Source of the DNA: Ancylobacter defluvii
GTDB lineage: Bacteria; Pseudomonadota; Alphaproteobacteria; Rhizobiales; Xanthobacteraceae
Direction of reading: 5' to 3'
DNA length: 64,000 nt
Assembly: GCF_018390605.1 (NCBI RefSeq)
Contig: NZ_JAHBGD010000002.1
Coordinates: forward strand, 124,001 to 188,000
The translations under genes and the position numbers were made by a program. The notes under the pieces were generated by a model. That model saw only the letters and a program-made list of their open reading frames with translations, was not told the DNA's origin and ran no database searches. Of the stretch, positions 9,778 to 18,319 are shown one piece after another. Position 1 is the first letter of the stretch. Each line of letters starts with the position of its first letter.

Positions 9778-11079
9778 TTACTGGGCGGCGACGGTGGCGG
9801 AGTCCGTCGCCTTGGCGGCGGAGGCGGTTTCCATGGGCACGATTTCCGGCGCCAGCAGCGCGCCAGGGCGCACCCGCTGCAGGCCGTTGACGACGACGCG
9901 TTCGCCATCCTTCAGGCCGCTGGTGACCACGCGCAGCCCCTCGGTCGGCGGCCCGAGCTTCACCTCGCGATAGGAGGCCTTGCTGTCGGCATCGACGACA
10001 AAGACGAACTTCTTGTCCTGATCGGTGCCGATGGCACGCTCATTGATGACCAGCGCCGGCTCGGTCTTTGCGCGGCCCATCTTCACCCGCGCGAACTGGC
10101 CCGGCACCAGGCGGCCCTGCGGATTGTCGAACACCGCGCGCAACCGGAAGGTGCCGGTCGATGCATCGACCTGGTTGTCGACCAGCTGAAGATGGCCGCG
10201 CATCGGGTCGGCACCGGTGGTCGCCGTGGCGATCTCCACCGGAATGCGATCGATCTGGCTGAGAACGTCGCCGTCGCCGATCGTGGCGAGCACTTCGCTG
10301 ACCACATTCTCGTCGGCGTCGAAGCCGACATAGATGGGATCGACGGAGACCAGCGTCGTCAGTACCGGCGAGGTGGGGCCGGCCGCGACCAGATTGCCGA
10401 CGGTGACGTTCAGCCGGCCGACGCGGCCATCCACCGGCGCGCGCACCTCGGTGTAGCCGAGATCGAGCTTGGCCGTCTGCACCGCGGCCTCCGCCGCCTT
10501 CAGATTGGCCTGCGCCTCGCGGAAGACATTGGTGCGCTGGTCGAGATCGCGGACCGAGACGACACGGTTGTCGACCAGCTGCTTGCCGCGATCGACCTCG
10601 CTGCGGGAGAATTCGACCTGCGCGACGAGTGCCTCGCGCAACGCATCGGCGCGGTCCAGGGCCGCCTGGAAGGGCTCGGGATCGATGGTGACGAGAAGAT
10701 CGCCCTGCTTCACCAGCGCGCCCTCGCGGAAATGAACCGTCTGCACCGCGCCGGCGACGCGCGGGCGCACCTCGACGCGCTCTACCGCCTGAAGGCGGCC
10801 GGAGAATTCGTCCCACTCCATGGTGTCGCGGGTCTTCAGCACCGCGACCGAGACCGGCGTCGCCTGCGGCGCCTGGGCCTGTGCTGGCGGATCGGTGGCG
10901 AGGGCGGTGCTGATCGGCCAGGCGAACCAGACCGCGGCAGCCGTCGCCACACCGGCGAGGCCGAAGGCGAGGCTGGCATCGCGCCAGCGGCGGCGTGGCG
11001 TCTGCGTTTCGATGCGCGCGAGTTCGGCCTGGACGATTTCCGGAACGGCGGCGTGACTGCGAGCGTTTTCGGTGCTCAT
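9778..11079 (-). CDS. RND efflux periplasmic adaptor (membrane fusion protein)
   Basis: A 433-residue adaptor that would link the RND permease to an outer-membrane channel. It has an N-terminal membrane anchor (about residues 33-55) and a barrel-sandwich/lipoyl segment (VEVRPRVAGAV, REGALVKQGDLL). A long coiled-coil hairpin follows (about 150-215), then the second lipoyl half (GYTEVRAPVDGRVG) and a beta-barrel with a membrane-proximal domain (GQFARVKMG, GERVVVNGLQRVRPG). The family is MexE/AcrA. The start has GGGAG upstream. It lies 18 bp after the hydrolase-like gene and 45 bp before the permease, so the three genes form one operon. Confidence 0.95.
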   Translation of the reverse strand: MSTENARSHAAVPEIVQAELARIETQTPRRRWRDASLAFGLAGVATAAAVWFAWPISTALATDPPAQAQAPQATPVSVAVLKTRDTMEWDEFSGRLQAVERVEVRPRVAGAVQTVHFREGALVKQGDLLVTIDPEPFQAALDRADALREALVAQVEFSRSEVDRGKQLVDNRVVSVRDLDQRTNVFREAQANLKAAEAAVQTAKLDLGYTEVRAPVDGRVGRLNVTVGNLVAAGPTSPVLTTLVSVDPIYVGFDADENVVSEVLATIGDGDVLSQIDRIPVEIATATTGADPMRGHLQLVDNQVDASTGTFRLRAVFDNPQGRLVPGQFARVKMGRAKTEPALVINERAIGTDQDKKFVFVVDADSKASYREVKLGPPTEGLRVVTSGLKDGERVVVNGLQRVRPGALLAPEIVPMETASAAKATDSATVAAQ

Positions 11080-11097
11080 GCGAGGATCTCCCGGCCC

Positions 11098-11919
11098 TCA
11101 GGCCTGAACGGTATCGGCGATGGCGACAGAGCGCCCCGCCAGAAAGGAAGCGAACAAGGGCCGCAGTTCCTGCGCCCAGGGCGGCAGGCCGGCGGCATTT
11201 GGGTTGTCCTCGGGCCAGTCGGAGGCATCGGCGACGACATGGCTCTCGACCGGCACGCCACAACCCTGGAGGCGATGGACATAGTCGAGACTCTCGTCGC
11301 GCATCGGGCAGTCGTCCGAGGTGATGATGAGGGCCGGCGCGACTCCACCGAGGCGGCGCGAGCCGAGCGGTGCGGCATAGGGATGCGCGCCCTTATCGGC
11401 CGAGCCGAGATAGGAGTGCCAGCCATCCGCCCATTTGCAGCCGGCAGCGCCCGCCTCGGCGGCGTGGATGGAGCCGGAAGCCAGGCTCGGGTCGAGCATG
11501 GGCGAAATCAGGATCTGGCCGGCGACCGGCGGATGATGCTGGTCGCGGGCCATCAGGGTGAGCGCGGCGGCGATGTTGGCACCTGCCTCCTCACCGGCAA
11601 CGAACAATTTGGCGCCCCGCCCCGCCCATTGGGCGCGCTGGCGATAGAGCAGGCCGAGTGCGGCGAAGCTGATATTGAGCGCGGCGGGAAACGGATGCTG
11701 TGGCGCCAGCGGATAATCGAGGGAAACCACGACGGCCCCGGCCTCGGCCATCGCCCGGCAGATCATGGCACTGCAATCGAAATCGCCGCAGGTGAAGGTG
11801 CCGCCATGAAGATGCAGGACAAGCGGCACCGGCCGCAACGACGTGCCGGCGCGATAGACGCGAACCGGCAACGCCGTTCCATCCAGTTCCAGCCTGTCCT
11901 CGGTCCATTGAGCCGACAT
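11098..11919 (-). CDS. Alpha/beta-hydrolase-fold protein lacking catalytic Ser and His
   Basis: A 273-residue protein of the HSL/esterase alpha/beta-hydrolase family and first gene of the RND efflux operon. The oxyanion motif HGG (38-40) and the acid-residue region (DDCPMRDE near 202-209) are present. The nucleophile elbow, normally GDSAG, reads GEEAG (109-113), so the serine is replaced by glutamate. The C-terminal position where HSL enzymes carry His-Gly-Phe reads DASDWP. This suggests a non-hydrolytic, perhaps ligand-binding or partner role. ATG 11919 is chosen because AAGGTGA precedes it by 5 nt. It is divergent from a LysR gene that probably controls the operon. Confidence 0.85.
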   Translation of the reverse strand: MSAQWTEDRLELDGTALPVRVYRAGTSLRPVPLVLHLHGGTFTCGDFDCSAMICRAMAEAGAVVVSLDYPLAPQHPFPAALNISFAALGLLYRQRAQWAGRGAKLFVAGEEAGANIAAALTLMARDQHHPPVAGQILISPMLDPSLASGSIHAAEAGAAGCKWADGWHSYLGSADKGAHPYAAPLGSRRLGGVAPALIITSDDCPMRDESLDYVHRLQGCGVPVESHVVADASDWPEDNPNAAGLPPWAQELRPLFASFLAGRSVAIADTVQA

Positions 11920-12096
11920 GAAATCACCTTGGGAAATGGGGGCCACGACAACCACCCGATTTCACCCCTGCTGCAGTGCAGCGAGATTTAGTCCTTCAGC
12001 AAGGATGAAAAAATATCGGATTCGGGATTTCATTATTCATACAGGGAAACAATATCGGGTTTCATTCGTCACGCCGGGGTGGGGAGAAGCCAGGGC
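11920..12096. promoter_or_regulatory. Divergent LysR-type control region
   Basis: This region separates the RND operon from its LysR gene. It holds an inverted repeat GCTGCA-G-TGCAGC (11970-11982). It also holds a duplicated element made of AATATCGG followed by TTTCATT, at 12012-12034 and 12051-12066, the second copy more compact. The area around the repeats is AT-rich, as expected for promoters. Which element the LysR protein binds cannot be told from sequence. Confidence 0.5.
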
Positions 12097-13020
12097 ATGG
12101 ACCAGATCGCGGCAATGCGGGCCTTCGTCCGAGTGGTCGAGGCCGGGAACTTCACCCGCGCCGCCGACCTCCTCGACATGCCGAAACCGACGGTCACCAA
12201 GCTGATCCAGCAGCTTGAAGCGCATCTTCGCACCAAGCTGCTCAACCGCACCACCCGCCGGGTCGGGGTGACGCCCGACGGTGCCGCCTATTACGAGCGC
12301 GCGGTGACGCTGCTGTCCGACCTCGAGGAGCTCGACGGCTCGATGATGCGTTCGCAGGCAAGCCCGGCCGGGCGGCTGCGCGTGGACACCAGCACCTCGC
12401 TGGCGCTGCACGTGCTGATCCCCGCCCTGCCGGACTTCCATGCGCGCTATCCCGACATCCAGCTCGATCTCGGCGTGTCCGACCGCCCGGCCGACCTGGT
12501 GGCGGAGAACATCGACTGTGCCATCCGCGGCGGCGACGTGCTGGATCCCGGCCTGATCGCCCGACGGGTCGGCGAGATCGAGCTCGTGCTGTGCGCGACG
12601 CCGGGCTACATCCAGCGCCACGGCATGCCGGAGCATCCGCGCGATCTGGAAAGCGGCCACCAGACCATCGCCTATTTCAGCCCGCGCACCGGCCGGCGTA
12701 TGTCCTTCGACGTCGTGCGCGGCAAGGAAGTCTATGAACTCGATCCGCCGTATGTGCTGGCGGTAAACGATTCTACCGCCTATCTCGCCGCCTGCCTGAC
12801 CGGGCTCGGCATCGCACAGTCCATCTACTCGCTGATCGAACCGCATCTGGAGGGCGGCCGGCTGGTGCGGGTGCTGCCGGAGTGGCACTCCGAGCCCATC
12901 GTGCTGCATGTGGTCTACTCGCCCAACCGGCATCTGAGCAGCCGATTGCGGGTGTTCGTCGACTGGGTGGCGGAGTTGTTCGCCACCTCGAACATGCTGC
13001 GCCGTCGGCCGGCGCGCTGA
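12097..13020 (+). CDS. LysR-family transcriptional regulator (probable efflux regulator)
   Basis: A 307-residue LysR regulator. The N-terminal winged helix-turn-helix is clear (MRAFVRVVEAGNFTRAADLL, then TVTKLIQQLEAHL and LLNRTTR). The effector domain follows (LRVDTSTSLALHVLIPALPDF; SDRPADLVAENIDCAIRGG), belonging to the large CrgA/PtxR-like group. ATG 12097 is used because GGGGAGAAG lies upstream. It is divergent from the hydrolase-like/adaptor/RND operon, the usual arrangement for a LysR protein controlling an efflux system. Its inducer is unknown. Confidence 0.93.
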   Translation: MDQIAAMRAFVRVVEAGNFTRAADLLDMPKPTVTKLIQQLEAHLRTKLLNRTTRRVGVTPDGAAYYERAVTLLSDLEELDGSMMRSQASPAGRLRVDTSTSLALHVLIPALPDFHARYPDIQLDLGVSDRPADLVAENIDCAIRGGDVLDPGLIARRVGEIELVLCATPGYIQRHGMPEHPRDLESGHQTIAYFSPRTGRRMSFDVVRGKEVYELDPPYVLAVNDSTAYLAACLTGLGIAQSIYSLIEPHLEGGRLVRVLPEWHSEPIVLHVVYSPNRHLSSRLRVFVDWVAELFATSNMLRRRPAR

Positions 13021-13155
13021 CGCCGTCGGGGCCTCACGCGGAGCATGCATCAAGCTGGCTTGAGCTCGAGCTTGGACTTGTGCTTGGACTTGCCCCAACC
13101 GGTCGGCCGGGATTTGATGAACCTGCTTCAAGGAAACTCGGATCTCAGTTCACGC

Positions 13156-14076
13156 ATGGCCGCCTTTTCGCGTTCCGACCTCGCTGATCTCAGCACCTTC
13201 GCCACCATCGTCCGGCATCGCAGCTTCACCGGCGCGGCCATCGAGATCGGCGTCACCACCTCCGCGCTCAGCCATGCGATCCGCCGGCTGGAGACCCGCC
13301 TGGGTGCGCGGCTGCTCAACCGCACCAGCCGGTCGGTGGCGCCGACGACGCTCGGCCTCACCCTTGCCGAGCGGCTGGGGGAAGGCTTCGATACCATCGC
13401 CGCCGCGCTGGACGAGGCGGCCGGCGAACGCGCCGCCTCGCTCGGCGAGATCCGCCTCAATGTGCCGGCCGATGCCGCGATGCTGTTGCTGCGTCCGGCG
13501 CTGCCCGATTTCGTCGAGCGCTTTCCGCAGACCCGGCTTTCTGTCGCCGTCGAGGATCGACCGGTCGACATCGTCGCGGAAGGCTTCGACGCCGGCATAC
13601 GCTATGGCGACACCATACCGGAAGACATGGTGGCGATGACGCTAACCCCGCCGCTGCGCTGGGTGACGGTGGCGTCGCCGAGCTATCTGGCCCGCTTCGG
13701 CCGGCCGCGTCTCCCCGAAGAACTCGGCGATCATCGCTGCCTCCGGCTGATGCTTGGCAACAACGCGGTCTTTCGCTGGGAGCTCGGCGACGGCGAACGA
13801 CTGATCCGCCTCGACCTGCCCGGCACCCTGACCTTCAACGACACCGCGACCACCATCGATGCTGCCGTCCGGGGGCTCGGCATCGGCTATGTGCTGGAGG
13901 AGCGGGTGCGGGCGCACCTCGCTGATGGGCGGCTCGAGATCGTGCTGCCGGACTGGGCCTCCACCGGCGCCGGCTTCGCCATGTACTATCCGAGCCGACG
14001 GCAGAACCACGCCGCGCTGCGCCAGCTGGTGGAGATCATCCGCTCGACATGGGAGCATCGGCCGTCTCCCGCCTGA
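13156..14076 (+). CDS. LysR-family transcriptional regulator
   Basis: A second LysR regulator, 306 residues from ATG 13156. The winged helix (LADLSTFATIVRHRSFTGAA, then TTSALSHAIRRLETRLGARL) starts about six residues in, typical for the family. ATG 13117 is an alternative start; neither has a strong ribosome site. The effector domain includes RPALPDFVERFPQ and DIVAEGFDAGIRYGD. Its own target is unclear: the adjacent leftward genes are a small membrane protein and a DapA-like pseudoenzyme, convergent with it. A 12-bp tandem repeat (GCTTGGACTTG twice, 13070-13093) lies upstream. Confidence 0.92.
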   Translation: MAAFSRSDLADLSTFATIVRHRSFTGAAIEIGVTTSALSHAIRRLETRLGARLLNRTSRSVAPTTLGLTLAERLGEGFDTIAAALDEAAGERAASLGEIRLNVPADAAMLLLRPALPDFVERFPQTRLSVAVEDRPVDIVAEGFDAGIRYGDTIPEDMVAMTLTPPLRWVTVASPSYLARFGRPRLPEELGDHRCLRLMLGNNAVFRWELGDGERLIRLDLPGTLTFNDTATTIDAAVRGLGIGYVLEERVRAHLADGRLEIVLPDWASTGAGFAMYYPSRRQNHAALRQLVEIIRSTWEHRPSPA

Positions 14077-14083
14077 AGGCGGG

Positions 14084-14227
14084 TCAGAAAGGCGAGAGCC
14101 GGCTCAGCAACATGGCGAGGGCGAGCACCGCGCTCATGATGAGCGCGATGCGTGCCACGGCGGCGTGGCGCCTGCGCTGGCGGCTGATCCGGCCGCCGCT
14201 AGGGCGATGCATGTTCCGCTCAGGCAT
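14084..14227 (-). CDS. Small Arg-rich single-pass membrane protein (47 aa)
   Basis: A 47-codon ORF overlaps the 3' end of the DapA-like gene by 8 bp and is preceded by AAGGG 8 nt from its ATG, so translational coupling is plausible. The first half is rich in arginine and histidine (GGRISRQRRRHAAVAR). The second half is one hydrophobic helix (IALIMSAVLALAMLLS), predicting an inner-membrane protein with a cytoplasmic basic N-terminus. I do not recognise a family, and the ORF could be chance. Confidence 0.42.
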   Translation of the reverse strand: MPERNMHRPSGGRISRQRRRHAAVARIALIMSAVLALAMLLSRLSPF

Positions 14228-15137
14228 GAAGCAGCCCTTGGCAGGCGCCGCGGACACGCTCATCCGCGATCGTCAGCCCGGCCAGGGCGACGCGGATGGC
14301 CGCAGCCGATGCCGGCGCCGGCTCCACGAGCGGCAGGCGGGGGATGGGCGAGAAGGCCGGGTTGAGCAGCGAGACGGCATATTTGATGCCGGTCGGCTCC
14401 GGTTCGAGATCGACGGCCTGCTGCAACCGGATCAGCGGCGCCGCCAGTCGCGCCTCCTCCTCCACCTGTCCGCTCATCCGCTTCTGCCAAAGCCGTGCGC
14501 ACAGATGCGGCACGACGTTGGCCAGCGTAGCGATGCAGGCGCGCGGCGCCCGGATGCCGGGAGCGAACGCTGCCTGGCAGCCCGGCGCGATCCTCCAGAG
14601 CCGCTCGGCGCAACTCTGTGCCAAGGCCGCGCTGCGAGCGGAATTCTCGTCCTCGTCGAACAGCGCGAACAGTCCCGGCTGCTCCAGGAGCCGGCGCATC
14701 GTCTCGGGCGCCAACGAGACATTGGTTCGCTGCGGAGCGTTGTGAAGGATCAGCGGCAGTTCGCAGTTCCGTGCCACCGCCTCGAAATGCCGGCGGAGGC
14801 CTTCCTGCGACGGCTTGTTGTAATAGGGCGTGACCAGCATCGCCGCCGCGGCCCCGGCCTCGGCGGCATCCCGTGTCGCGCGGATCGTCGTCGCCGTGCA
14901 ATGGGTGCCGGTTGCCGCGATCACCGGCACGCGCCTTCCGGCGATGCGGGTGGCGATACGCACCAGCCGGAGCGCTTCCGCAGACGCCAGCGTCGGCCCC
15001 TCGCCGGCGATGGCCCCAGCGATCAGCCCGCCGACGCCGGCGGCCAACAGCCCCTCGATGTGATGGGCGTAGGCATCCTCATCGACCGCCGCGCCGAGAA
15101 ACGGCGTGACCAACGGCACCAATGTTCCATTGAGCAT
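14220..15137 (-). CDS. DapA/NAL-superfamily protein lacking the catalytic lysine
   Basis: A 305-residue TIM-barrel protein clearly related to dihydrodipicolinate synthase (LVTPYYNKPSQEG, then PLILHNAPQRTNV and APETMRRLL). Aligned by eye with E. coli DapA, the Schiff-base Lys161 is Phe160 (GLFALFDEDEN against NIIGIKEATGN). Tyr133 is His132 (LHNAPQRT against LYNVPSRT), and the Thr44-Thr45 pair is Ile-Ala. The pyruvate-carboxylate-contacting Arg (R137) is kept. It should not perform aldol chemistry through a Schiff base. GGGGAAA precedes ATG 15137. It lies 15 bp after a 76-aa gene and overlaps a 47-aa gene. Confidence 0.85.
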   Translation of the reverse strand: MLNGTLVPLVTPFLGAAVDEDAYAHHIEGLLAAGVGGLIAGAIAGEGPTLASAEALRLVRIATRIAGRRVPVIAATGTHCTATTIRATRDAAEAGAAAAMLVTPYYNKPSQEGLRRHFEAVARNCELPLILHNAPQRTNVSLAPETMRRLLEQPGLFALFDEDENSARSAALAQSCAERLWRIAPGCQAAFAPGIRAPRACIATLANVVPHLCARLWQKRMSGQVEEEARLAAPLIRLQQAVDLEPEPTGIKYAVSLLNPAFSPIPRLPLVEPAPASAAAIRVALAGLTIADERVRGACQGLLHA

Positions 15138-15152
15138 TGAGATTTCCCCGCC

Positions 15153-15383
15153 TTACAGGGACAAGAGCAGCGGACGCCGCACGAGGCGCACGGCGCTTCG
15201 CCGGCCGCCGCACTCGGTGACGGCATAGTGGAGGGCCGCTTCCCTGCTGCGGAAGAAACCGCCGCCACGCCCTTGAAGTTCAAGGGCTATCCAATGGCCG
15301 AGCCGGTCCCTCCCGACGGCGAAGCGCAACGTATTGGCGATCGGAACGATCCGTGCCGCCAGCGCATGCTTGAGACGTTTCAT
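15153..15383 (-). CDS. Small conserved-looking hypothetical protein (76 aa)
   Basis: A 76-residue basic protein with no membrane segment or signal peptide. The middle (GHWIALELQGRGGGFFRSRE, then AALHYAVTECGG) looks like a small beta-beta-alpha fold in which a strand reads out a substrate-independent surface. I recall similar tiny proteins in rhizobial genomes but cannot name a family. AAGGTGA lies 9-10 nt before the ATG. It is 15 bp upstream of the DapA-like gene on the same strand, so it is probably the first gene of a small operon. Confidence 0.55.
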   Translation of the reverse strand: MKRLKHALAARIVPIANTLRFAVGRDRLGHWIALELQGRGGGFFRSREAALHYAVTECGGRRSAVRLVRRPLLLSL

Positions 15384-15690
15384 GGCGTATCATCACCTTG
15401 CCGGCGCGTCGTGTGCGCCGCAACGTCAAGCTAGGTAGGTCAACCTCAGGAAGCGATTGCGATCTGAACCGCGCTCCATAAGGCCGGCATAAAGACCGGT
15501 CCGACGTATGATGGGAACGAGGCGCGCCCCTGGTGACGCGGCGGGGAAAAGGCGTGCGCATGCATCGTCCATGCGCGATGCAACCCGCCAGCATCGCTAC
15601 GCGGACCGGAGCCGCTTCCCCGCCGAAGTCGGCTGTTCGCACCGCCGCGGAGGCTTGCTAGTCTCTCCGCCTCGAAATGGGGAGGCTGCT
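15384..15690. other. Intergenic region between the 76-aa gene and arginase
   Basis: No gene is seen in these 307 bp. They must contain the leftward promoter of the 76-aa/DapA-like unit and the rightward arginase promoter. The only structure noted is a 7-bp inverted repeat (GCGCATG, 15556-15562, with CATGCGC, 15570-15576). Confidence 0.5.
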
Positions 15691-16614
15691 GTGACGACAT
15701 GCATCTTGCTGGGGGCTCCGGTGCAGGAGGGAACCGGCCGGCTTGGCTGCGACATGGGGCCGAGCGCCTTCCGCGCGGCAGGCCTCGCCGGCGCGCTGCG
15801 CGAACTCGGTCATGTCGTCGTCGATCGCGGCAATCTGGCGCCGACCAGCCAGCCCGAGGTCCGGCACGGCAATGCCGCCATCAAATCCCTGCCGGAGATC
15901 GTCGCCTGGACCGAGCTGCTGGCCGCGACGATCTATGACGCCAGCGCCGAGGGCATGCCCATCACCCTGGGCGGTGATCACAGCCTCGCCGCCGGCACCC
16001 TGTCCGGCCTCAGCCGTCGCGCCGCCGATCTCGAACGGCCGCTCTTCGTGCTCTGGCTCGACGCCCATCCCGACCTGCACACGCTCGACAGCACCGAGAG
16101 TGGAAATCTCCATGGCGTGCCGATGGCCTATGCCACGGGTCAGCCGGGTTTCGAGGGCATCTTCCCGCCCCTCGCCGCCCCGCTGGACATGGCCCGCATC
16201 TGCATGATGGGCATACGCAGCGTCGACCCCGCCGAGCGGGCGCGGCTCGCTGCCGGCGACGTCACCGTGCATGACATGCGCGCCATCGACGAGCACGGCG
16301 TCGCCGTCCTGCTGCGTGGATTCCTCGAAAAGGTCGCCGCCGCCGACGGCCTGCTGCATGTCAGTCTCGATGTCGACTTTCTCGATCCCGACATCGCGCC
16401 CGGCGTCGGCACCACCGTGCCGGGCGGAGCCACCTTCCGCGAGGCGCATCTGGTGATGGAGATGCTGCACGACAGCGACCTCGTCACCAGCCTCGATCTC
16501 GTCGAACTCAACCCGTTTCTGGATGAGCGCGGCCGCACCGCGCGGCTGATCGTCGATCTGGTGGCCAGCCTGATGGGCCGGCGCGTGCTCGACCGCCCGA
16601 CTCGGAGCCACTGA
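15691..16614 (+). CDS. rocF: Arginase
   Basis: A ureohydrolase of 307 residues that splits L-arginine to ornithine and urea. The manganese-binding motifs are all visible: GGDHS, DAHPDLHT, and the SLDVDFLDPDIAPGVGT segment. The SGNLHGVPMA loop is typical of arginase rather than agmatinase. GTG 15691 is the start, with GGGGAGG just upstream. The gene is convergent with ribokinase, with only 7 bp between the stops. No ornithine cyclodeaminase or ornithine aminotransferase gene is adjacent. Confidence 0.93.
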   Translation: MTTCILLGAPVQEGTGRLGCDMGPSAFRAAGLAGALRELGHVVVDRGNLAPTSQPEVRHGNAAIKSLPEIVAWTELLAATIYDASAEGMPITLGGDHSLAAGTLSGLSRRAADLERPLFVLWLDAHPDLHTLDSTESGNLHGVPMAYATGQPGFEGIFPPLAAPLDMARICMMGIRSVDPAERARLAAGDVTVHDMRAIDEHGVAVLLRGFLEKVAAADGLLHVSLDVDFLDPDIAPGVGTTVPGGATFREAHLVMEMLHDSDLVTSLDLVELNPFLDERGRTARLIVDLVASLMGRRVLDRPTRSH

Positions 16615-16621
16615 CTCTTAA

Positions 16622-17545
16622 TCAGCGGGTCGTATCGGCCGCGGCAAGAGCGGCGCGGGTGGGCATGGCGGTCTGCGCACCTTCGGCAAGGCAGGCCAGC
16701 GATGCGCCGAGGCATGCCCGATGCAACGCATCGGCCAGCTGGCCATGGGCCACCATCTCCGCCGCCAATATGCCGACGAAGGTGTCGCCGGCGCCGGTGG
16801 TGTCGACCGGCGTCACCTTCAGCGCCGGCGCATGGAGGCGTGTGCCGTCGGGCGCATAAGCCACGGCGCCCAACGCCCCGGCGGTGACGACACAGGTGGT
16901 ATGGCCGAGCCGGGCGACGGTGCGCGCCGCCGCGTCCCAATCATCGGCCGGCTCCTCCATGAGCGCAGCCGCGGCACAGGCCTCCAGTTCATTGACGACA
17001 AAGATATCGGTGTGCGCCAGCAGCGCCGCGAGGTCCGCCGCCGCGACGGCGGAGGGAGCCGGCGCGAAGTTCCAGATCACGCTCCCACCCGCGGCCTTCA
17101 CCCGCCGCGCGGCGGCAAGGCTTGCGGCCAGCGGCACCTCCATCTGCATCACCGCCATGGTGTCCGGTCCCAGCAGCGCCTCCGGCAGATCGGCCGCCGA
17201 GACATTGCCATTGGCGCCGCTGGCGACGGTTATGGCGTTCTCGCCGCGCGCATCGACGGTGATGAAGGCGCAGCCGGTGGGCGCGTCGTCGACCGTGAGG
17301 TGATCGATCGTCACCCCGTTCGCGGCGAGATTGCCGCGGCACGCCTCGCCGAAACCGTCGCGGCCGATCCGCCCGACCATGGCGACCCTGCCGTCATGGA
17401 CCCGGGCGGCAGCCACGGCCTGGTTGGCCCCCTTGCCGCCGAACAGCGTGCGGTAGCCCGGCGACAGCACCGTCTCCCCCGGCCGCGGAATGGCGACGAC
17501 CGTCGCGACGAGGTCCATGTTGATGGATCCGAATACGACGATCAC
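16622..17545 (-). CDS. rbsK: Ribokinase
   Basis: A PfkB-family kinase of 307 residues, best matching ribokinase, which phosphorylates D-ribose at O5 with ATP. Visible are the N-terminal GSINMDLV, the glycine motif [13 protein letters not shown], and the anion-hole/catalytic-base motif [14 protein letters not shown] 17545 has GGAGAGG upstream; reading further upstream gives unrelated sequence. No ribose transporter lies beside it. Confidence 0.9.
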   Translation of the reverse strand: MIVVFGSINMDLVATVVAIPRPGETVLSPGYRTLFGGKGANQAVAAARVHDGRVAMVGRIGRDGFGEACRGNLAANGVTIDHLTVDDAPTGCAFITVDARGENAITVASGANGNVSAADLPEALLGPDTMAVMQMEVPLAASLAAARRVKAAGGSVIWNFAPAPSAVAAADLAALLAHTDIFVVNELEACAAAALMEEPADDWDAAARTVARLGHTTCVVTAGALGAVAYAPDGTRLHAPALKVTPVDTTGAGDTFVGILAAEMVAHGQLADALHRACLGASLACLAEGAQTAMPTRAALAAADTTR

Positions 17546-17686
17546 GGCTGCCCTCTCCCACGCTGTGCCGAGGCATCCTCGGCCAGCCTGTGATGCCGCT
17601 TGTTGGTGCGGAAAGGGAAGCCCCTTTGAGGGGAAAGTCGCCGGAGGATCTCCTGCGGCCAATCCGTCAGGAATACTGGGCACCTG

Positions 17687-18310
17687 TCAGGGGCAGGCCG
17701 CACCGGACAAGGCCCATGCCTCGACCAGCGCGCCGGCCTCGGCCTGGGTGCCCGGCACCGGAGTGCGTCCGGGTCCCGGATGCCACGCCCAGCCGACCAG
17801 CGTGTCCTTGCCGATATGCTCGATGAGATCGGCCAGCGTCCGGTTGCCGTTGCGCTTCGGGTCCTTGATCTGCTCGCAGATCTGCGAAACCGTCTTGCCT
17901 TCCCAGGCCATTTCCGGCGGCGCGAGATGCCAGGCTTCGTGCCCCGGCATGCGAGCGGGATCGAAATTGGCGGCGCGATGGCAGCTGCTGCAGCGCATCG
18001 AATCGAGGCCGAAGCCGTCGAGGCCGCGAAACACCGGCGGCTGGTGCAGCCGGGCCTCGTCGCCTTGGCGCGGCCGGTCGGTCGCCGGGTGGCAGTTGGT
18101 GCAGCGCGGATTGGTCAACACCTTGCCAAGCTCGGTGAAATAGGCGGCCGAGCGGGCCTTGGGGTCGGCGATATGGGCGAAGTCGGCCGGCGCCGCCAGC
18201 GTCCCCGCCCCGGTCGCCGAGACGCCGGTACCGCTGAAACCGGTCGCCAGCGCGCTCGCCAGCACGGCGGCCACCATCAGGGCGGGAAAGCGCCATTCGC
18301 GGATCATCAT
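17687..18310 (-). CDS. Dihaem c-type cytochrome-like subunit of the molybdoenzyme operon
   Basis: A 207-residue exported protein with a signal-like hydrophobic N-terminus ([15 protein letters not shown]) and two haem c motifs, CTNCH (70-74) and CSSCH (107-111). It is the last gene of an operon with a 2Fe-2S subunit and a Tat-exported molybdopterin subunit. The obvious role is accepting electrons from the iron-sulfur subunit in the periplasm. Proteins of this type are often labelled isoquinoline 1-oxidoreductase subunit. It starts 9 bp after the 2Fe-2S gene. Confidence 0.82.
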   Translation of the reverse strand: MMIREWRFPALMVAAVLASALATGFSGTGVSATGAGTLAAPADFAHIADPKARSAAYFTELGKVLTNPRCTNCHPATDRPRQGDEARLHQPPVFRGLDGFGLDSMRCSSCHRAANFDPARMPGHEAWHLAPPEMAWEGKTVSQICEQIKDPKRNGNRTLADLIEHIGKDTLVGWAWHPGPGRTPVPGTQAEAGALVEAWALSGAACP

Positions 18311-18319
18311 GGCACCTTC

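Noticed and set aside
13070-13093. GCTTGGACTTG tandem repeat as a mini-CRISPR or iteron
   Set aside because: Only two units, directly adjacent, without spacers; most likely a simple duplication upstream of the LysR gene.
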